A DNA stretch of 64,000 bases from Fluviicoccus keumensis (GTDB lineage Bacteria > Pseudomonadota > Gammaproteobacteria > Pseudomonadales > Moraxellaceae). This document shows, piece by piece, positions 1-9,074 of the stretch. The stretch is taken from positions 132,711 through 196,710 of the forward strand of contig NZ_SHKX01000015.1 of NCBI RefSeq assembly GCF_004217445.1, written 5' to 3'. Position numbers and translations under genes: made by a program. The notes below the pieces were generated by a model that had not been told where the DNA came from, searched no databases, and saw nothing but the letters and a program-made list of their open reading frames with translations. Numbering within the stretch: the first letter of the stretch is position 1; each line of letters begins with the position of its first letter.

Positions 1-1417
1 TGATGTATTGTGATGAATCCACCGGGCGGATGCTGACTTCGATGCCAAGGCGGGCAAGATTACGGGTGAACGGCTCGACGATGCGGACGAATTCCGGCTG
101 CACCAGCAGGATTTCAAACTTGAAGGGTTCATTCTTCGCATTCACCAGCTTGCCATTCTTGATGGTCCAGCCCGCGCTTTGCAACAGTTGCTGGGCAGCC
201 ATCAGGTTGGCGCGCACATTGCCCGAGCCGTCGGTTTTCGGGGCCTGGAACGGTGTGGTGAAGACCTCCGGCGGCACTTGGGCTTTCAACGGATTCAGCA
301 AGGCCAGTTCGGCGGGCGAAGGCAGCCCGGTGGCGGCCAGTTCAGAGTTGTCGAAGTAACTTTGCGACCGGCTGTAGGCGCTGAAAAAGAGGTTGCGGTT
401 ACTCCATTCAAAGTCGAATGCGTACGACAGCGCCTGGCGCACGCGACGATCCTGAAACAACGGGCGCCGAAGGTTATACACAAAACCCTGCATCCCGGCC
501 GGGTTGAAATTGGGTTGTTCGACCTTTTTCACCAGCCCCTGTTTGACCGCCGGGAACGTGTATTCGGTCGCCCAGGTCTTGGCTTTGAATTCAGTCAGGA
601 AGTCGTATTGCCCGGCCTTGAATCCTTCAAAAGCCACCGTCATGTCCTGATAGTAGACAAACTTGATGGTGTCGAAATTGAATTTGCCGCGATTGACCGG
701 CAAGTTGGCCGCCCAATATTTCGGGTTGCGGGTATAGGTGGCGGATTTTCCCGGATCCAGTTTGGTCAGCAGGTAGGGGCCGCTGCCTATAGGAATGTCC
801 AGGTTGGTGCTGTTGAAGGTTCGCTTGCTCCAGAACTGCTTGGGCAGGATCGACATCTCGCCGACAATCAGTGACAGCTCACGATTGTTCTTGTTCTTGA
901 AACTGAACTTGACGGTTTGCTTGTCCAGCGCTTCGACCTTGCTGATTTCATTGTAATAGTTGCGCAGGTTGGGGGCACCTTCCTTACGGATCAGGTCGAA
1001 GGTGAACACGACATCGTCAGCGGTTACCGGTGAGCCGTCGCTGAAACGGGCCGCAGGGTTCAGGTGATAGGTGATCCAGCTGGGATCCTCGGGATCGCGA
1101 TCAATGCGGTCGGCCAACAGACCGTAACGGGCAAACGGCTCATCCAGTGCGGCAACCGTGAGGGAATCATAAAGATAGTCGGTCCCCTCCACCGGATTTC
1201 CCTTGTTGATGAAGGGGTTGGTGCTGTCAAACGTCCCCAGTGCGCGCAGCCGCAATTCGCCGCCCTTGGGCGCATCCGGCCTGGCATAGGGGAAGGCCTT
1301 GAAGTTATCGGGCTGGGTGGGTTTGCCATGCAGGGCGATGGCGTTGCTGGAGATGATGGCGGCATGGCCCATCGTGACCGTCAGGGACATCAGGGTGGCG
1401 AACAACAGCTTGTTCAT
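1..1417 (-). CDS. ABC transporter periplasmic solute-binding protein, family 5 (partial, C-terminus off the left edge)
   Basis: This is a periplasmic binding protein of the oligopeptide/microcin C importer type (SBP_bac_5, YejA-like), which delivers peptides to an inner-membrane ABC permease. About 472 residues are visible and the frame runs off the left edge with no stop. The start MNKLLFATLMSL gives a Sec signal peptide ending near GHA (residue 19). Family features follow: ALHGKPTQPDNF, FPYARPDAPKGGELRL, FSDGSPVTADDVVFTF and IPIGSGPYLL. The ribosome site ahead of the ATG is weak (GAGATCC). In Pseudomonas aeruginosa similar binding-protein genes lie next to mltD, as here. The family call is firm; the exact substrate cannot be told. 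Confidence 0.85.
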   Translation of the reverse strand, partial: MNKLLFATLMSLTVTMGHAAIISSNAIALHGKPTQPDNFKAFPYARPDAPKGGELRLRALGTFDSTNPFINKGNPVEGTDYLYDSLTVAALDEPFARYGLLADRIDRDPEDPSWITYHLNPAARFSDGSPVTADDVVFTFDLIRKEGAPNLRNYYNEISKVEALDKQTVKFSFKNKNNRELSLIVGEMSILPKQFWSKRTFNSTNLDIPIGSGPYLLTKLDPGKSATYTRNPKYWAANLPVNRGKFNFDTIKFVYYQDMTVAFEGFKAGQYDFLTEFKAKTWATEYTFPAVKQGLVKKVEQPNFNPAGMQGFVYNLRRPLFQDRRVRQALSYAFDFEWSNRNLFFSAYSRSQSYFDNSELAATGLPSPAELALLNPLKAQVPPEVFTTPFQAPKTDGSGNVRANLMAAQQLLQSAGWTIKNGKLVNAKNEPFKFEILLVQPEFVRIVEPFTRNLARLGIEVSIRPVDSSQYI

Positions 1418-1502
1418 GGGCAGGATCTCTCGAAAACCGCAGACAGCTTTTTAATAATGAAAACAGGGCATTGAGGCCGGAATTGTAAGGCAGCAGCTTA
1501 AC

Positions 1503-1532
1503 AAAAAAAACCGCCGCAAATGCGGCGGTTTT
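1503..1532 (-). terminator. Rho-independent terminator downstream of mltD
   Basis: On the minus strand the arms CCGCCGCA and TGCGGCGG close on a short loop and are followed by a run of eight T. It lies just past the mltD stop and ahead of the solute-binding protein gene, so it should separate the two transcripts. Confidence 0.85.
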
Positions 1533-1547
1533 GTGTGCTTCAGGCAA

Positions 1548-3554
1548 TCAGCCCTTGGCGAGGTAGAGCACCAGATCCTGGCCGGGCTTGATGTTGCGGG
1601 AGCCCTTGTTCCAAGTCTGGATCTGGCTGACCGAGACCTTGTACCGCTTGCTGATGGAGTACAGGGTGTCGCCGCGGCGAACTTCGTAGCGAACCTGCTT
1701 GATGCTGTCCTTCTCAGACTTGTCGCGCTTGGCGGTGCGTTCGGACTTCTTGTCCTTCTTGCCAGGCTTGCTTTCGGCAACCCGTTCATCGCGGTTGTCC
1801 TTGCCATCCTTTTTGCCGCGCGCCTTGGGCTTGGTCTCCGGTTCGGCATCGTCACTTTCGATATTGATTACCAGACGCTTGCCTGGACGCAGGCTCTCGT
1901 TGGCTTTCATGCCGTTCCAGCGGGCCAGGTCCTTCGGGCTGATGTCATACTTGCGGGAAATGGCGTACAGGGTCTCGCCGGGACGAACCTTGTGGAATTC
2001 GCGCTTGCTGTCAGCCGGCTTGTCCTTGGAGACCAAGGCTTTCTTGGCGTCGGTCTTGTCAGCCTTGGCGGCTTTTCCACCGCGGTCCTTACCGGAATCC
2101 TGAGTGTCGCCGGCATCGGCGATCTTGTCCGAGGCTTTGGTTTTGGCGGCGGGGGCATCGGAGGCCGGAGTCTCGTCAACTTCCGAAACCACCTGGTCCT
2201 CGCTTTCCTCCATCAACTGCGCCACACGGGTGGTGACGGCGTTTTCAGGACGATCATAATAATGGCCCTTCACCTTGATATGGGCCACCACCAGCCAGCG
2301 CCCGGCGGGCAGCTTCTTTTTCTTGGTGGAAAGGCCATTGATTGCCGCCAGGGTCTTGGCGGAGGTATCAAAGCGGGAGGCCAGCTTGGCCAGCGTATCA
2401 CCCTTGCGGGTCTTGTAGCGCTGAACCACGGTGCGCTCGGCCGGCGGAAGGGCGGCCAGACGATTGTCAAAGTCGCCTGGAGCGGTTGTCGGCACCAGGA
2501 TATTGTGCGATTCCTGCGGGTCGGTCGCCCAGCGCAGGAAGCCGGGGTTCAATTGATACAGTTGCTTCAGCGTCAGGCCGGCGATGCGGGCCACGGCGTC
2601 CAGTTCTACCTGGCTGCGAGCCTTGACCGTCCGGAAAATCGGCTGGTTGACGATCGGCTTGAACGCAATGTTGTAGTTGGCGGGCGACTTGACGATCTGG
2701 GCGACGGCCAGGAAACGCGGGACGTAAGCCTCGGTTTCGGCCGGGAGGTCCAGCGACCAGTAGTCGGTCGGCAGTCCGGCGGCGGCGTTCTTGTTGATGG
2801 CGCGCTCCACCGTGCCCGGGCCGGCGTTATAGGCGGCCAGCGCCAGTTCCCATGAGCCGAACTTCTTGTAAAGCGTGCTGAGGAATTCATAGGCGGCGCG
2901 TGTGGACTGCATGACATCGCGGCGACCGTCATACCAGTAATTCTGCTTCAGACCGTAAATCTTGCCGGTGCCGGGAATGAACTGCCACATGCCGGCTGCC
3001 TGGGCGGGGGAGAAGGCGAACGGATCATAGGAGCTTTCCACGACCGGCAGCAACGCCAGCTCGGTGGGCAGGCCGCGCTTTTCCGCCTCGGTGACCGTGT
3101 GATAGAGATAGTGGCTGGCCCGCGCCGTCATGCGATCAATATAGTCCTGACGCTTGGCGAACCAGTTGCGCTGCATCGCAATGCGCTCGTTGTTCTGGGT
3201 GAGGTCCATCTTGAAGCCTGCACGCACACGAGCCCAGAGGTCGCCGAATTTCGCCAGTTCTTCGGGGCTGAGGGAGACAGGCTCCATCTCAGTCACGCCG
3301 AGCAATTCATCAATGTCGTCCTGGGTGAACTCACTGCCGTCGGTATCGTAGTAACCGGCGGGGGCATTGCTGAGGCCGTCGCCGCTTTGGGCGGATACGA
3401 CGGTGGCAACCACGGGAGACGTTTGTACGGGGGAGGAGAAAATACCGGCGACGGCTTTATGAGGCTGTGTGGAGCAGGCAGACAGAATCAGGCTTGCGAA
3501 GGCAAATACCAGAACTTGTTGAACGTATTTGCTGAGGTGAAGCCGAAAATGCAT
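1548..3554 (-). CDS. mltD: Membrane-bound lytic murein transglycosylase D
   Basis: This outer-membrane lipoprotein cleaves the glycan strands of peptidoglycan to 1,6-anhydro products. The signal peptide ends in a lipobox (LSAC, Cys27). The SLT catalytic domain spans about residues 150-290, with the catalytic Glu in VVESSYDP (E173), followed by AAGMWQFIPGTG and AYNAGPGTVE. Three LysM peptidoglycan-binding repeats follow (cores KGDTLAKLA, PGETLYAIS, RGDTLYSIS), joined by long linkers rich in Lys, Asp and Ala. At 668 residues it is longer than E. coli MltD (about 450), the difference lying in the third LysM and the linkers. A GGAG site precedes the start. gloB lies upstream on the same strand, as in E. 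coli. Confidence 0.95.
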   Translation of the reverse strand: MHFRLHLSKYVQQVLVFAFASLILSACSTQPHKAVAGIFSSPVQTSPVVATVVSAQSGDGLSNAPAGYYDTDGSEFTQDDIDELLGVTEMEPVSLSPEELAKFGDLWARVRAGFKMDLTQNNERIAMQRNWFAKRQDYIDRMTARASHYLYHTVTEAEKRGLPTELALLPVVESSYDPFAFSPAQAAGMWQFIPGTGKIYGLKQNYWYDGRRDVMQSTRAAYEFLSTLYKKFGSWELALAAYNAGPGTVERAINKNAAAGLPTDYWSLDLPAETEAYVPRFLAVAQIVKSPANYNIAFKPIVNQPIFRTVKARSQVELDAVARIAGLTLKQLYQLNPGFLRWATDPQESHNILVPTTAPGDFDNRLAALPPAERTVVQRYKTRKGDTLAKLASRFDTSAKTLAAINGLSTKKKKLPAGRWLVVAHIKVKGHYYDRPENAVTTRVAQLMEESEDQVVSEVDETPASDAPAAKTKASDKIADAGDTQDSGKDRGGKAAKADKTDAKKALVSKDKPADSKREFHKVRPGETLYAISRKYDISPKDLARWNGMKANESLRPGKRLVINIESDDAEPETKPKARGKKDGKDNRDERVAESKPGKKDKKSERTAKRDKSEKDSIKQVRYEVRRGDTLYSISKRYKVSVSQIQTWNKGSRNIKPGQDLVLYLAKG

Positions 3555-3677
3555 GCCATATTACTCCGTATATACGAAAAGCTGCCAGATTTTAGGGAGG
3601 CAGGCGGAATACTGGCAAGCCAATGGCCGCCAATAATCCCGCTTAACTGTAACGAAGTGCGGCAAAATACCGTTTTT

Positions 3678-4475
3678 TCAAGCCTCTGGAGGCCGCCAGC
3701 TGTCCTTGAAGCGACGAAGCCGGGCGAAAGTCTCTGATGCAGAAGGATTTAAACCGAGTCCGGGGATGGTCTCCGCCAGGATTTCCCGGAGGTCGGGGCG
3801 GGTTGTCCGCAGGAACGGATTGATGGCTTTTTCGAGACCGAGCATGGCCGGAAGCGTGGGAATGCCGGCCATCCTGAGGGTTTCCGCCGCTGTGCGATAT
3901 TCATGCAGGAGTTTATTACCGGGGTCTACCGCCAGGGCAAAATCCAGATTGGCGACGGTATATTCATGGGCGCAGCAAACCCGCGTCCGGTCGGGTAGTC
4001 CGCATATTGTTTGCAGCGATTGGAAGAAGGATTCGCTGTCACCGTCGAATATCCTGCCGCAACCGCCGCTGAACAAGGTGTCCCCGCAAAAGAGGACGGC
4101 TTCCTCCGGATGATAGAAACTCACGTGGTCGTGGGTATGGCCGGGGGTCGCCAATATCGTCCAGTCTCCCAGCCCGGGTAAAGCCAGGGTTTCTCCGCCG
4201 CTAACCGGCCGGTTTATCCCCGCAATGGCGGTTGGTCCGTAGATTGGAATCCCGGGGTGCCGGTGCGCGATTTCGGGCAGGCCTCCGGTATGATCATGAT
4301 GATGGTGGGTGACGAATACTGTCGCCAGCCGCCAGCCGCGGTCTTGCAATACCTTGGCCAACAGCGCGTAATCGCCGACATCAACGGCCAGTGCTTCACC
4401 GGATGACGAAGCCCACAACCACAGATAGTTGTCGTGAAACATGGGAACCGGCAATAGCGTATACGTCTCGGACAT
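3678..4475 (-). CDS. gloB: Hydroxyacylglutathione hydrolase (glyoxalase II)
   Basis: This cytoplasmic metallo-beta-lactamase-fold enzyme hydrolyses S-D-lactoylglutathione to D-lactate and glutathione, the second step of methylglyoxal detoxification. The dinuclear metal motif THHHHDH is at residues 56-62. Other ligands are in TPGHTHDH (about 111-117), CGDTLFSGGCGR (Asp132) and CAHEYT (His170). The C-terminal helical domain contains NPFLRTTRPDLRE. I chose the ATG at 4475 because AGAGAGG lies eight bases upstream; an in-frame ATG 24 bases further out lacks a site. The protein is 265 residues, normal for the family. It is divergent from the methyltransferase gene. Confidence 0.95.
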   Translation of the reverse strand: MSETYTLLPVPMFHDNYLWLWASSSGEALAVDVGDYALLAKVLQDRGWRLATVFVTHHHHDHTGGLPEIAHRHPGIPIYGPTAIAGINRPVSGGETLALPGLGDWTILATPGHTHDHVSFYHPEEAVLFCGDTLFSGGCGRIFDGDSESFFQSLQTICGLPDRTRVCCAHEYTVANLDFALAVDPGNKLLHEYRTAAETLRMAGIPTLPAMLGLEKAINPFLRTTRPDLREILAETIPGLGLNPSASETFARLRRFKDSWRPPEA

Positions 4476-4534
4476 GACAGGCGACCTCTCTGCATCCATA
4501 ATGCATCTTAGTGCAATCAGGCGGGTTTTTTGAC

Positions 4535-5323
4535 ATGGAATTACCCCATCTTTGGCAGCCGGCCTCGCGGTTGGATCTGTCCGGCTCCCTGGCGGCCTGG
4601 TTCGGCACCGAATTGGGGGGGGAATTGCTGTCGGCGGAAACCCGCTTGCTCGGGCATGTGCTGCCGGACCTGTTTGGCTACCATGCCCTGCAAATGGGTC
4701 AGGTCGCGCCGGTCAACCTGCTGCAATCCAGCCGTATCCGTCATCGTCTGGTGGCAGATGTCTCGCCACAGCCGGTTGAAGGACTGTCGGTTTTCCGCGC
4801 CCGTCCGGAATATCTCCCCCTGGCGGCTGACAGCGTCGATGTAGTGGTGATGCACCATCTGCTGGATGTCTGCGCCAACCCGCACGCGGTTCTGCGCGAG
4901 GCGTGCCGGGTGCTGTTGCCGGAGGGGCATCTGGTTATTGTGGGCTTCAATCCGTGGAGCCTGTGGGGACTATGGCGTCTTTTCCGGTTGCCGTGGTCGT
5001 CAACGCCTTGGTTGCGTCGGGTGTTCAGTCCGCAACGCTTGACGGACTGGCTGTCCCTACTGGATTTCGAGGTGGTTGGCGTGGAGTCGGCCTGTTTCCT
5101 GCCGCCGGTGGATAACGCCTGGATGCGTCGACGGCTTGACTGGCTGGAAGCGCTGGGATCGCGCTACTGGAGCCAGGGCGGCGCGGGTTATGTGGTGCTG
5201 GCGCGCAAGCGGGTTTCCTGCATGACACCGATGCGCCTGCGACAACCGCTACTGCAAATGCTGCGACCGGCCCTGGTGGCGGAGACGCGCAGTTCCGATT
5301 CGCTCAAACAACAGGATGAATGA
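4535..5323 (+). CDS. Class I SAM-dependent methyltransferase, YafS type
   Basis: This is a predicted S-adenosylmethionine-dependent methyltransferase of unknown substrate. The centre carries LPLAADSVDVVVMHHLLD and REACRVLLPEGHLVIVGFNP, typical of Methyltransf_11 strands 4-5. The N-terminal SAM loop is poorly conserved, as in E. coli YafS. The ATG at 4535 (MELPHLW) is preferred over an upstream GTG because AGGCGGG lies upstream of it. The protein is 262 residues. The position between gloB and rnhA matches the E. coli and Pseudomonas order, which supports the YafS assignment. Its end overlaps the alternative rnhA start. Confidence 0.8.
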   Translation: MELPHLWQPASRLDLSGSLAAWFGTELGGELLSAETRLLGHVLPDLFGYHALQMGQVAPVNLLQSSRIRHRLVADVSPQPVEGLSVFRARPEYLPLAADSVDVVVMHHLLDVCANPHAVLREACRVLLPEGHLVIVGFNPWSLWGLWRLFRLPWSSTPWLRRVFSPQRLTDWLSLLDFEVVGVESACFLPPVDNAWMRRRLDWLEALGSRYWSQGGAGYVVLARKRVSCMTPMRLRQPLLQMLRPALVAETRSSDSLKQQDE

Positions 5324-5333
5324 CGTTTCCATC

Positions 5334-5780
5334 ATGAAGAAAATCGAAATCTACAGCGACGGAGCCTGCCGGGGAAACCCCGGGCCCGGCGGCTGGGGCG
5401 CCCTGCTGCGATACGGCGACCGCGAAAAAAGGCTGTATGGTTCCGAAAAACTGACGACCAACAACCGCATGGAGCTGAAGGCCACTATCGAGGCATTGAG
5501 GGCATTGCGTGAGCCCTGCGACGTCACCGTCTGGACCGACTCCCAATATGTGAAGAAAGGGATGACCGAGTGGTTGTCCGGCTGGAAAGCCAAGGGCTGG
5601 AAGACCGCGGCCCGCGAGCCGGTAAAAAACGCCGATCTCTGGCAGGAACTGGAGCGGGAGGCCTTGCGCCATCGTGTCGACTGGCAGTGGGTCAAGGGCC
5701 ATGCCGGCCACGAAGGTAATGAGGAAGCGGATCGCCTGGCCAATCAGGCCATTGATGAAATGTTGGAAATCGCCTCATGA
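5334..5780 (+). CDS. rnhA: Ribonuclease HI
   Basis: RNase HI cuts the RNA strand of RNA-DNA hybrids, removing R-loops and primers. The active-site acids are all present: Asp9 in IYSDGAC, Glu47 in NRMELKA, Asp69 in WTDSQYV and Asp133 in NEEADRLA. The basic handle region GWKAKGWKTA is also visible. The protein is 148 residues from the ATG at 5334, which matches the E. coli N-terminus; an in-frame ATG at 5316 would add MNDVSI. Neither start has a convincing ribosome site, so the start is the uncertain part. The stop overlaps the dnaQ start (ATGA). Confidence 0.95.
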   Translation: MKKIEIYSDGACRGNPGPGGWGALLRYGDREKRLYGSEKLTTNNRMELKATIEALRALREPCDVTVWTDSQYVKKGMTEWLSGWKAKGWKTAAREPVKNADLWQELEREALRHRVDWQWVKGHAGHEGNEEADRLANQAIDEMLEIAS

Positions 5781-6493
5781 GACAGATTGTACTGGATACC
5801 GAAACCACCGGCATGAACCCGCTGGAGGGGCACCGCATCATTGAAATCGGCTGCCTGGAGCTTGAAAACCGTCGTTTGACCGGCCGTTCCTTTCATTATT
5901 ACTTGAAGCCGGATCGCCCGGTGGATCCGGAAGCAGTGGCGGTTCACGGCATTACGGATGAGTTTCTTCAGGACAAGCCGAAGTTTGAAGAGGTGGCTGC
6001 CGAGTTTGAAGCTTTCGTCCGGGGATCCGAACTGATCATTCATAACGCCGCCTTCGACGTTGGCTTTCTGGATCATGAAATGCGCCGGCTGTCGCCCGGC
6101 TTCAGCACCATCCGCAGTTTCTGTGACGTGCTGGATACGCTGACGCTGGCGCGGCAGAAGCATCCCGGGCAGAAAAACAGCCTGGATGCGCTGGCGAAGC
6201 GCTACTTTGTCGACCACCGCCAGCGGACCTATCACGGCGCGCTGCTTGACGCCGAGATCCTGGCGGATGTTTATCTGGCCATGACGGGCGGGCAGGTCGG
6301 ACTCAGCCTGCAGGATGACAGCGAGGCCGGAGACGGGGCGCGGGAAACCGTCCGCCGCCTGCCCGCCGACCGGCCGCGATTGCGGGTGATCGCGGCATCG
6401 CCTGAAGAATCGGCAGCCCATGCCGCCCGCCTCGATATTATTGACAAATCCTGTGGCGGAACGTGCATTTGGCGCGAAGAGGGGCTGGCGTGA
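5777..6493 (+). CDS. dnaQ: DNA polymerase III epsilon subunit (3'-5' proofreading exonuclease)
   Basis: Epsilon proofreads for the replicative polymerase core. The DEDDh exonuclease motifs are clear: Exo I LDTETTGM (Asp7, Glu9), Exo II HNAAFDVGFLDHEM (Asp94) and Exo III HGALLDAE (His153, Asp158). After the catalytic domain TGGQVGLSL (about 171-178) sits where E. coli epsilon has its clamp-binding Q-x-x-(L/M)-x-F/L element. A flexible tail for the alpha contact follows, to residue 238. It is translationally coupled to rnhA through an ATGA overlap. Confidence 0.95.
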   Translation: MRQIVLDTETTGMNPLEGHRIIEIGCLELENRRLTGRSFHYYLKPDRPVDPEAVAVHGITDEFLQDKPKFEEVAAEFEAFVRGSELIIHNAAFDVGFLDHEMRRLSPGFSTIRSFCDVLDTLTLARQKHPGQKNSLDALAKRYFVDHRQRTYHGALLDAEILADVYLAMTGGQVGLSLQDDSEAGDGARETVRRLPADRPRLRVIAASPEESAAHAARLDIIDKSCGGTCIWREEGLA

Positions 6494-6577
6494 AGCCGGT
6501 AAAACCATTATTTTAAGACCAATAATAACACCGGCTCCCGGCCGTTTCCCCAACCCGAAGAATACAGGAAGGAATCC

Positions 6578-8251
6578 ATGCTTCCGAAAATCGATGTAAG
6601 CGCGCTGAACCTTATCAAGTCCGAAATCGACGTTTCCCTGACCCAGATCGAGGGCGCATTGAGCGCTTTTGTCGAGGATAACTCCAACAACGGCACCCTT
6701 GGCGACTGTGCCGAAGCCATGGAGCAGGTGTGGGGGGCCTTGCGCCTCATCAACGTTCACGGCGCTTCCGAACTGTCCGAGTTGATGTTTGCGCTGTTGC
6801 GGCAGATCAACGAACTGCAGGAAAACACGCCGGAGCGCTATTTCTCGGCGCTGGGTAACGGCATGATGGTCATGAACCGTTATCTGGAATATGTGCAGAT
6901 CAAGGCAGTCAGTCTGCCGCAATTGCTGCTGCCTTCCATCAACGAGTGCCGCAAGGCGCTGGGCCTGCCGGAGCTTGGCGAAGGCTTTTTCCTGGATGTG
7001 CCTTATCTCCCGGCGCCGCCCGCGTTGATGCCGCTGGATCTGGATTCGTCGCGCGAGCTGCAATTGGCCCACCGTATCCGTCACATGTACCAGATCGGTC
7101 TGCTCAACCTGCTGCGTGACCAGGCCGAGCCGGTTCATTATCGTTTGATGGGCCGCGCGCTCGAGCGCGCGGCCCAGATCTGTGCCGGCAACGCCCAGTC
7201 CCTGCTGTGGTGGGTGGGTCAGGCCGTTATGGAGGCCTTGTCGGGAGGGGTTGAGCTGACTGACGGTCGCAAGCGCCTGCTTGCCCAGCTTGAACAACAA
7301 CTGCGTCTTTTGACTTTGCCGGGCGGCTCTTCGCAGCCGGTTGATACGTCGGTGCTGGCCAATGCCTTGGCGATCGTCGGCCTTGGCGAGTCCGGTGAGC
7401 ATGTGCTGGAAGTGCAGTCCGCCTTCGAGCTCGGCGCCAGCTGTATTCCCCAGAGCCAATTGCGGCTGCAGCATGACTCGATGTTCGGCCCGGGCGGTTC
7501 GGTCATCAAGACGGTGGCAGCCGTTCTGAAGGACGAAATCGCCCATATCAAGGATGTGCTCGATATCATTGCCCGCGGCTCGCAGCAGGAAGAGGAGAGC
7601 TACGAGACTGTCGCTGACGAAATCACCAAGGCCTCGCAGACGCTGATCATGCTCTCGCTGAATGACGTGGCCGGCGCCATGCGCCGTCAGGCTGACGTCG
7701 TTCGCCATTGGCAGGATGTCCCGGCAGAAGGCGAGCTGAACGTGCTGGTGGATATCCTGCTTCAGGCCGACAATGCGGTGGCGGCGCTGGACAAGGAAAT
7801 GACACCCGGCAGCCAGACTGTTGTCAATAATGCCCGCATCTCCATCCACCAGCTTGATGAAGCACGCTCCATGCTCGTGGCCGAGAGTCGCGCTGGCATG
7901 TCGCTGGTCAAGCGCGCCATCCTTTCCTACATTGAGTCGCAGGGCGATACCCTGCATCTGGCCAATGTCCCGGCAACGCTGCAGTCTACCAGCGGCGGCC
8001 TGTCGTTCCTGATGGCCGAGCGTGGCGCCGGCATCCTGCGCTCCTGTGCGGCCTTTATTGACCGGCTGGTGAATACCAAGCAGATGGCGCCGATGTCTGT
8101 CATCGAGACGTTTGCCGACGCCATCGCGTGTGTCGACTACTATCTGGAAAGCCTGGAAGTCAACAAACCGGTCAGCGACAATGTCTTTGACATCGGTGAG
8201 GAGAGTGTGGCAGAACTGGGCTTCCCCGTTCTGAACCGACAGGCCGCCTGA
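6578..8251 (+). CDS. fimL: FimL-like pilus/cAMP signalling protein (degenerate Hpt domains)
   Basis: FimL resembles the N-terminal Hpt-like part of the ChpA/PilL chemotaxis kinase. In P. aeruginosa it acts with the Chp system to control cAMP, type IV pili and twitching. The 557-residue protein is almost all helical. It contains segments typical of FimL/ChpA N-termini: GALRLINVHGASEL, NRYLEYV and LPQLLLPSINECRKALG. The phosphorylatable HTLKG-type histidine motif of true Hpt domains is not seen. AGGAAGG precedes the ATG. It is followed by nudC with a TGATG overlap, the same fimL-nudC pair as in Pseudomonas. No chp, pil or cyaB genes are nearby apart from pilZ at 47.6 kb. Confidence 0.8.
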   Translation: MLPKIDVSALNLIKSEIDVSLTQIEGALSAFVEDNSNNGTLGDCAEAMEQVWGALRLINVHGASELSELMFALLRQINELQENTPERYFSALGNGMMVMNRYLEYVQIKAVSLPQLLLPSINECRKALGLPELGEGFFLDVPYLPAPPALMPLDLDSSRELQLAHRIRHMYQIGLLNLLRDQAEPVHYRLMGRALERAAQICAGNAQSLLWWVGQAVMEALSGGVELTDGRKRLLAQLEQQLRLLTLPGGSSQPVDTSVLANALAIVGLGESGEHVLEVQSAFELGASCIPQSQLRLQHDSMFGPGGSVIKTVAAVLKDEIAHIKDVLDIIARGSQQEEESYETVADEITKASQTLIMLSLNDVAGAMRRQADVVRHWQDVPAEGELNVLVDILLQADNAVAALDKEMTPGSQTVVNNARISIHQLDEARSMLVAESRAGMSLVKRAILSYIESQGDTLHLANVPATLQSTSGGLSFLMAERGAGILRSCAAFIDRLVNTKQMAPMSVIETFADAIACVDYYLESLEVNKPVSDNVFDIGEESVAELGFPVLNRQAA

Positions 8252-9048
8252 TGCCGCTGCTGACCCTGGAGCCAGAGCTTGATCTCTGGCTCCTCTTTCA
8301 TGAAAACAAGCTTGTTGTTCACGCCGAAACCGGTAGTCCGCTGCTCGCGGAGCCGGTTTTTGACTTTCCCCCCGAAGCTGTCCATCTGGTTGAGCAGACC
8401 GCGGCTCGTCGTGTGCGAACCGCACGCCTGACCGGTTTCGCCCCGTCCCCGGATTACCGCTTGCGCGGATTGCGCGAGTTGCTGCTGGATGAGTCCCAAG
8501 AGGCGTTTCGTCTGGCGGCAACCGCCCTGCAGGTGCTGGAGTGGGATCGCAACCATCGTTTCTGCAGTCATTGCGGATCGTCAACCGTCCCCCATCCCAA
8601 GGGTGAGCGCGCCAAGGTCTGCCCGGTTTGCGAGTACAGCCAGTATCCCCGTATCCAGCCCTGTGTGATTGTGGCAATTACCCGCGACGATCACATCCTG
8701 CTGGCGCGGGCCCAGCGCTACAACATCCCGATGTACAGCCTGCTGGCCGGTTTCGTGGAAGTTGGTGAAACCCTGGAGGAGGCCGTGGCGCGCGAGGTGG
8801 CGGAGGAGTCGGGGGTGCGGGTGGACAAGCTTTGCTATTTCGGCAGCCAGTCCTGGCCTTTTCCAAGCAATCTGATGCTGGCCTTCCGCGCCGAATGGGC
8901 CGGCGGCGACATTGTGATTCAGGAAGAGGAGATCATGGATGCACAATTCTTCCACTATAGGAACCTGCCGATGATTCCTCCAGCCGGTAGCATAGCCTAC
9001 AGTCTGATCATGGCGGCGGTAGACGAGCTGACCGCCAAATACGGCTAA
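8251..9048 (+). CDS. nudC: NAD(+) diphosphatase / NAD-cap RNA hydrolase NudC
   Basis: NudC hydrolyses NADH to NMNH and AMP and removes NAD caps from RNA. The zinc ribbon has four cysteines (Cys105, Cys108, Cys124, Cys127). The Nudix box begins at GFVEVGETLEEAVAREVAEE (about 168-187). The NADH-specific SQSWPFP motif lies near residue 199, the family's SQPWPFP signature with one change. The protein is 265 residues. The start codon overlaps the fimL stop (TGATG), so translation is coupled. Confidence 0.95.
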   Translation: MPLLTLEPELDLWLLFHENKLVVHAETGSPLLAEPVFDFPPEAVHLVEQTAARRVRTARLTGFAPSPDYRLRGLRELLLDESQEAFRLAATALQVLEWDRNHRFCSHCGSSTVPHPKGERAKVCPVCEYSQYPRIQPCVIVAITRDDHILLARAQRYNIPMYSLLAGFVEVGETLEEAVAREVAEESGVRVDKLCYFGSQSWPFPSNLMLAFRAEWAGGDIVIQEEEIMDAQFFHYRNLPMIPPAGSIAYSLIMAAVDELTAKYG

Positions 9049-9074
9049 GCCAAACCCGCCTTTACGGAGTCACT

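Noticed and set aside
5744..8677. Very long minus-strand open frame opposite dnaQ, fimL and nudC (977 codons)
   Set aside because: It crosses three well-supported plus-strand genes and their junctions, and its translation is His/Gln/Gly-rich shadow sequence.
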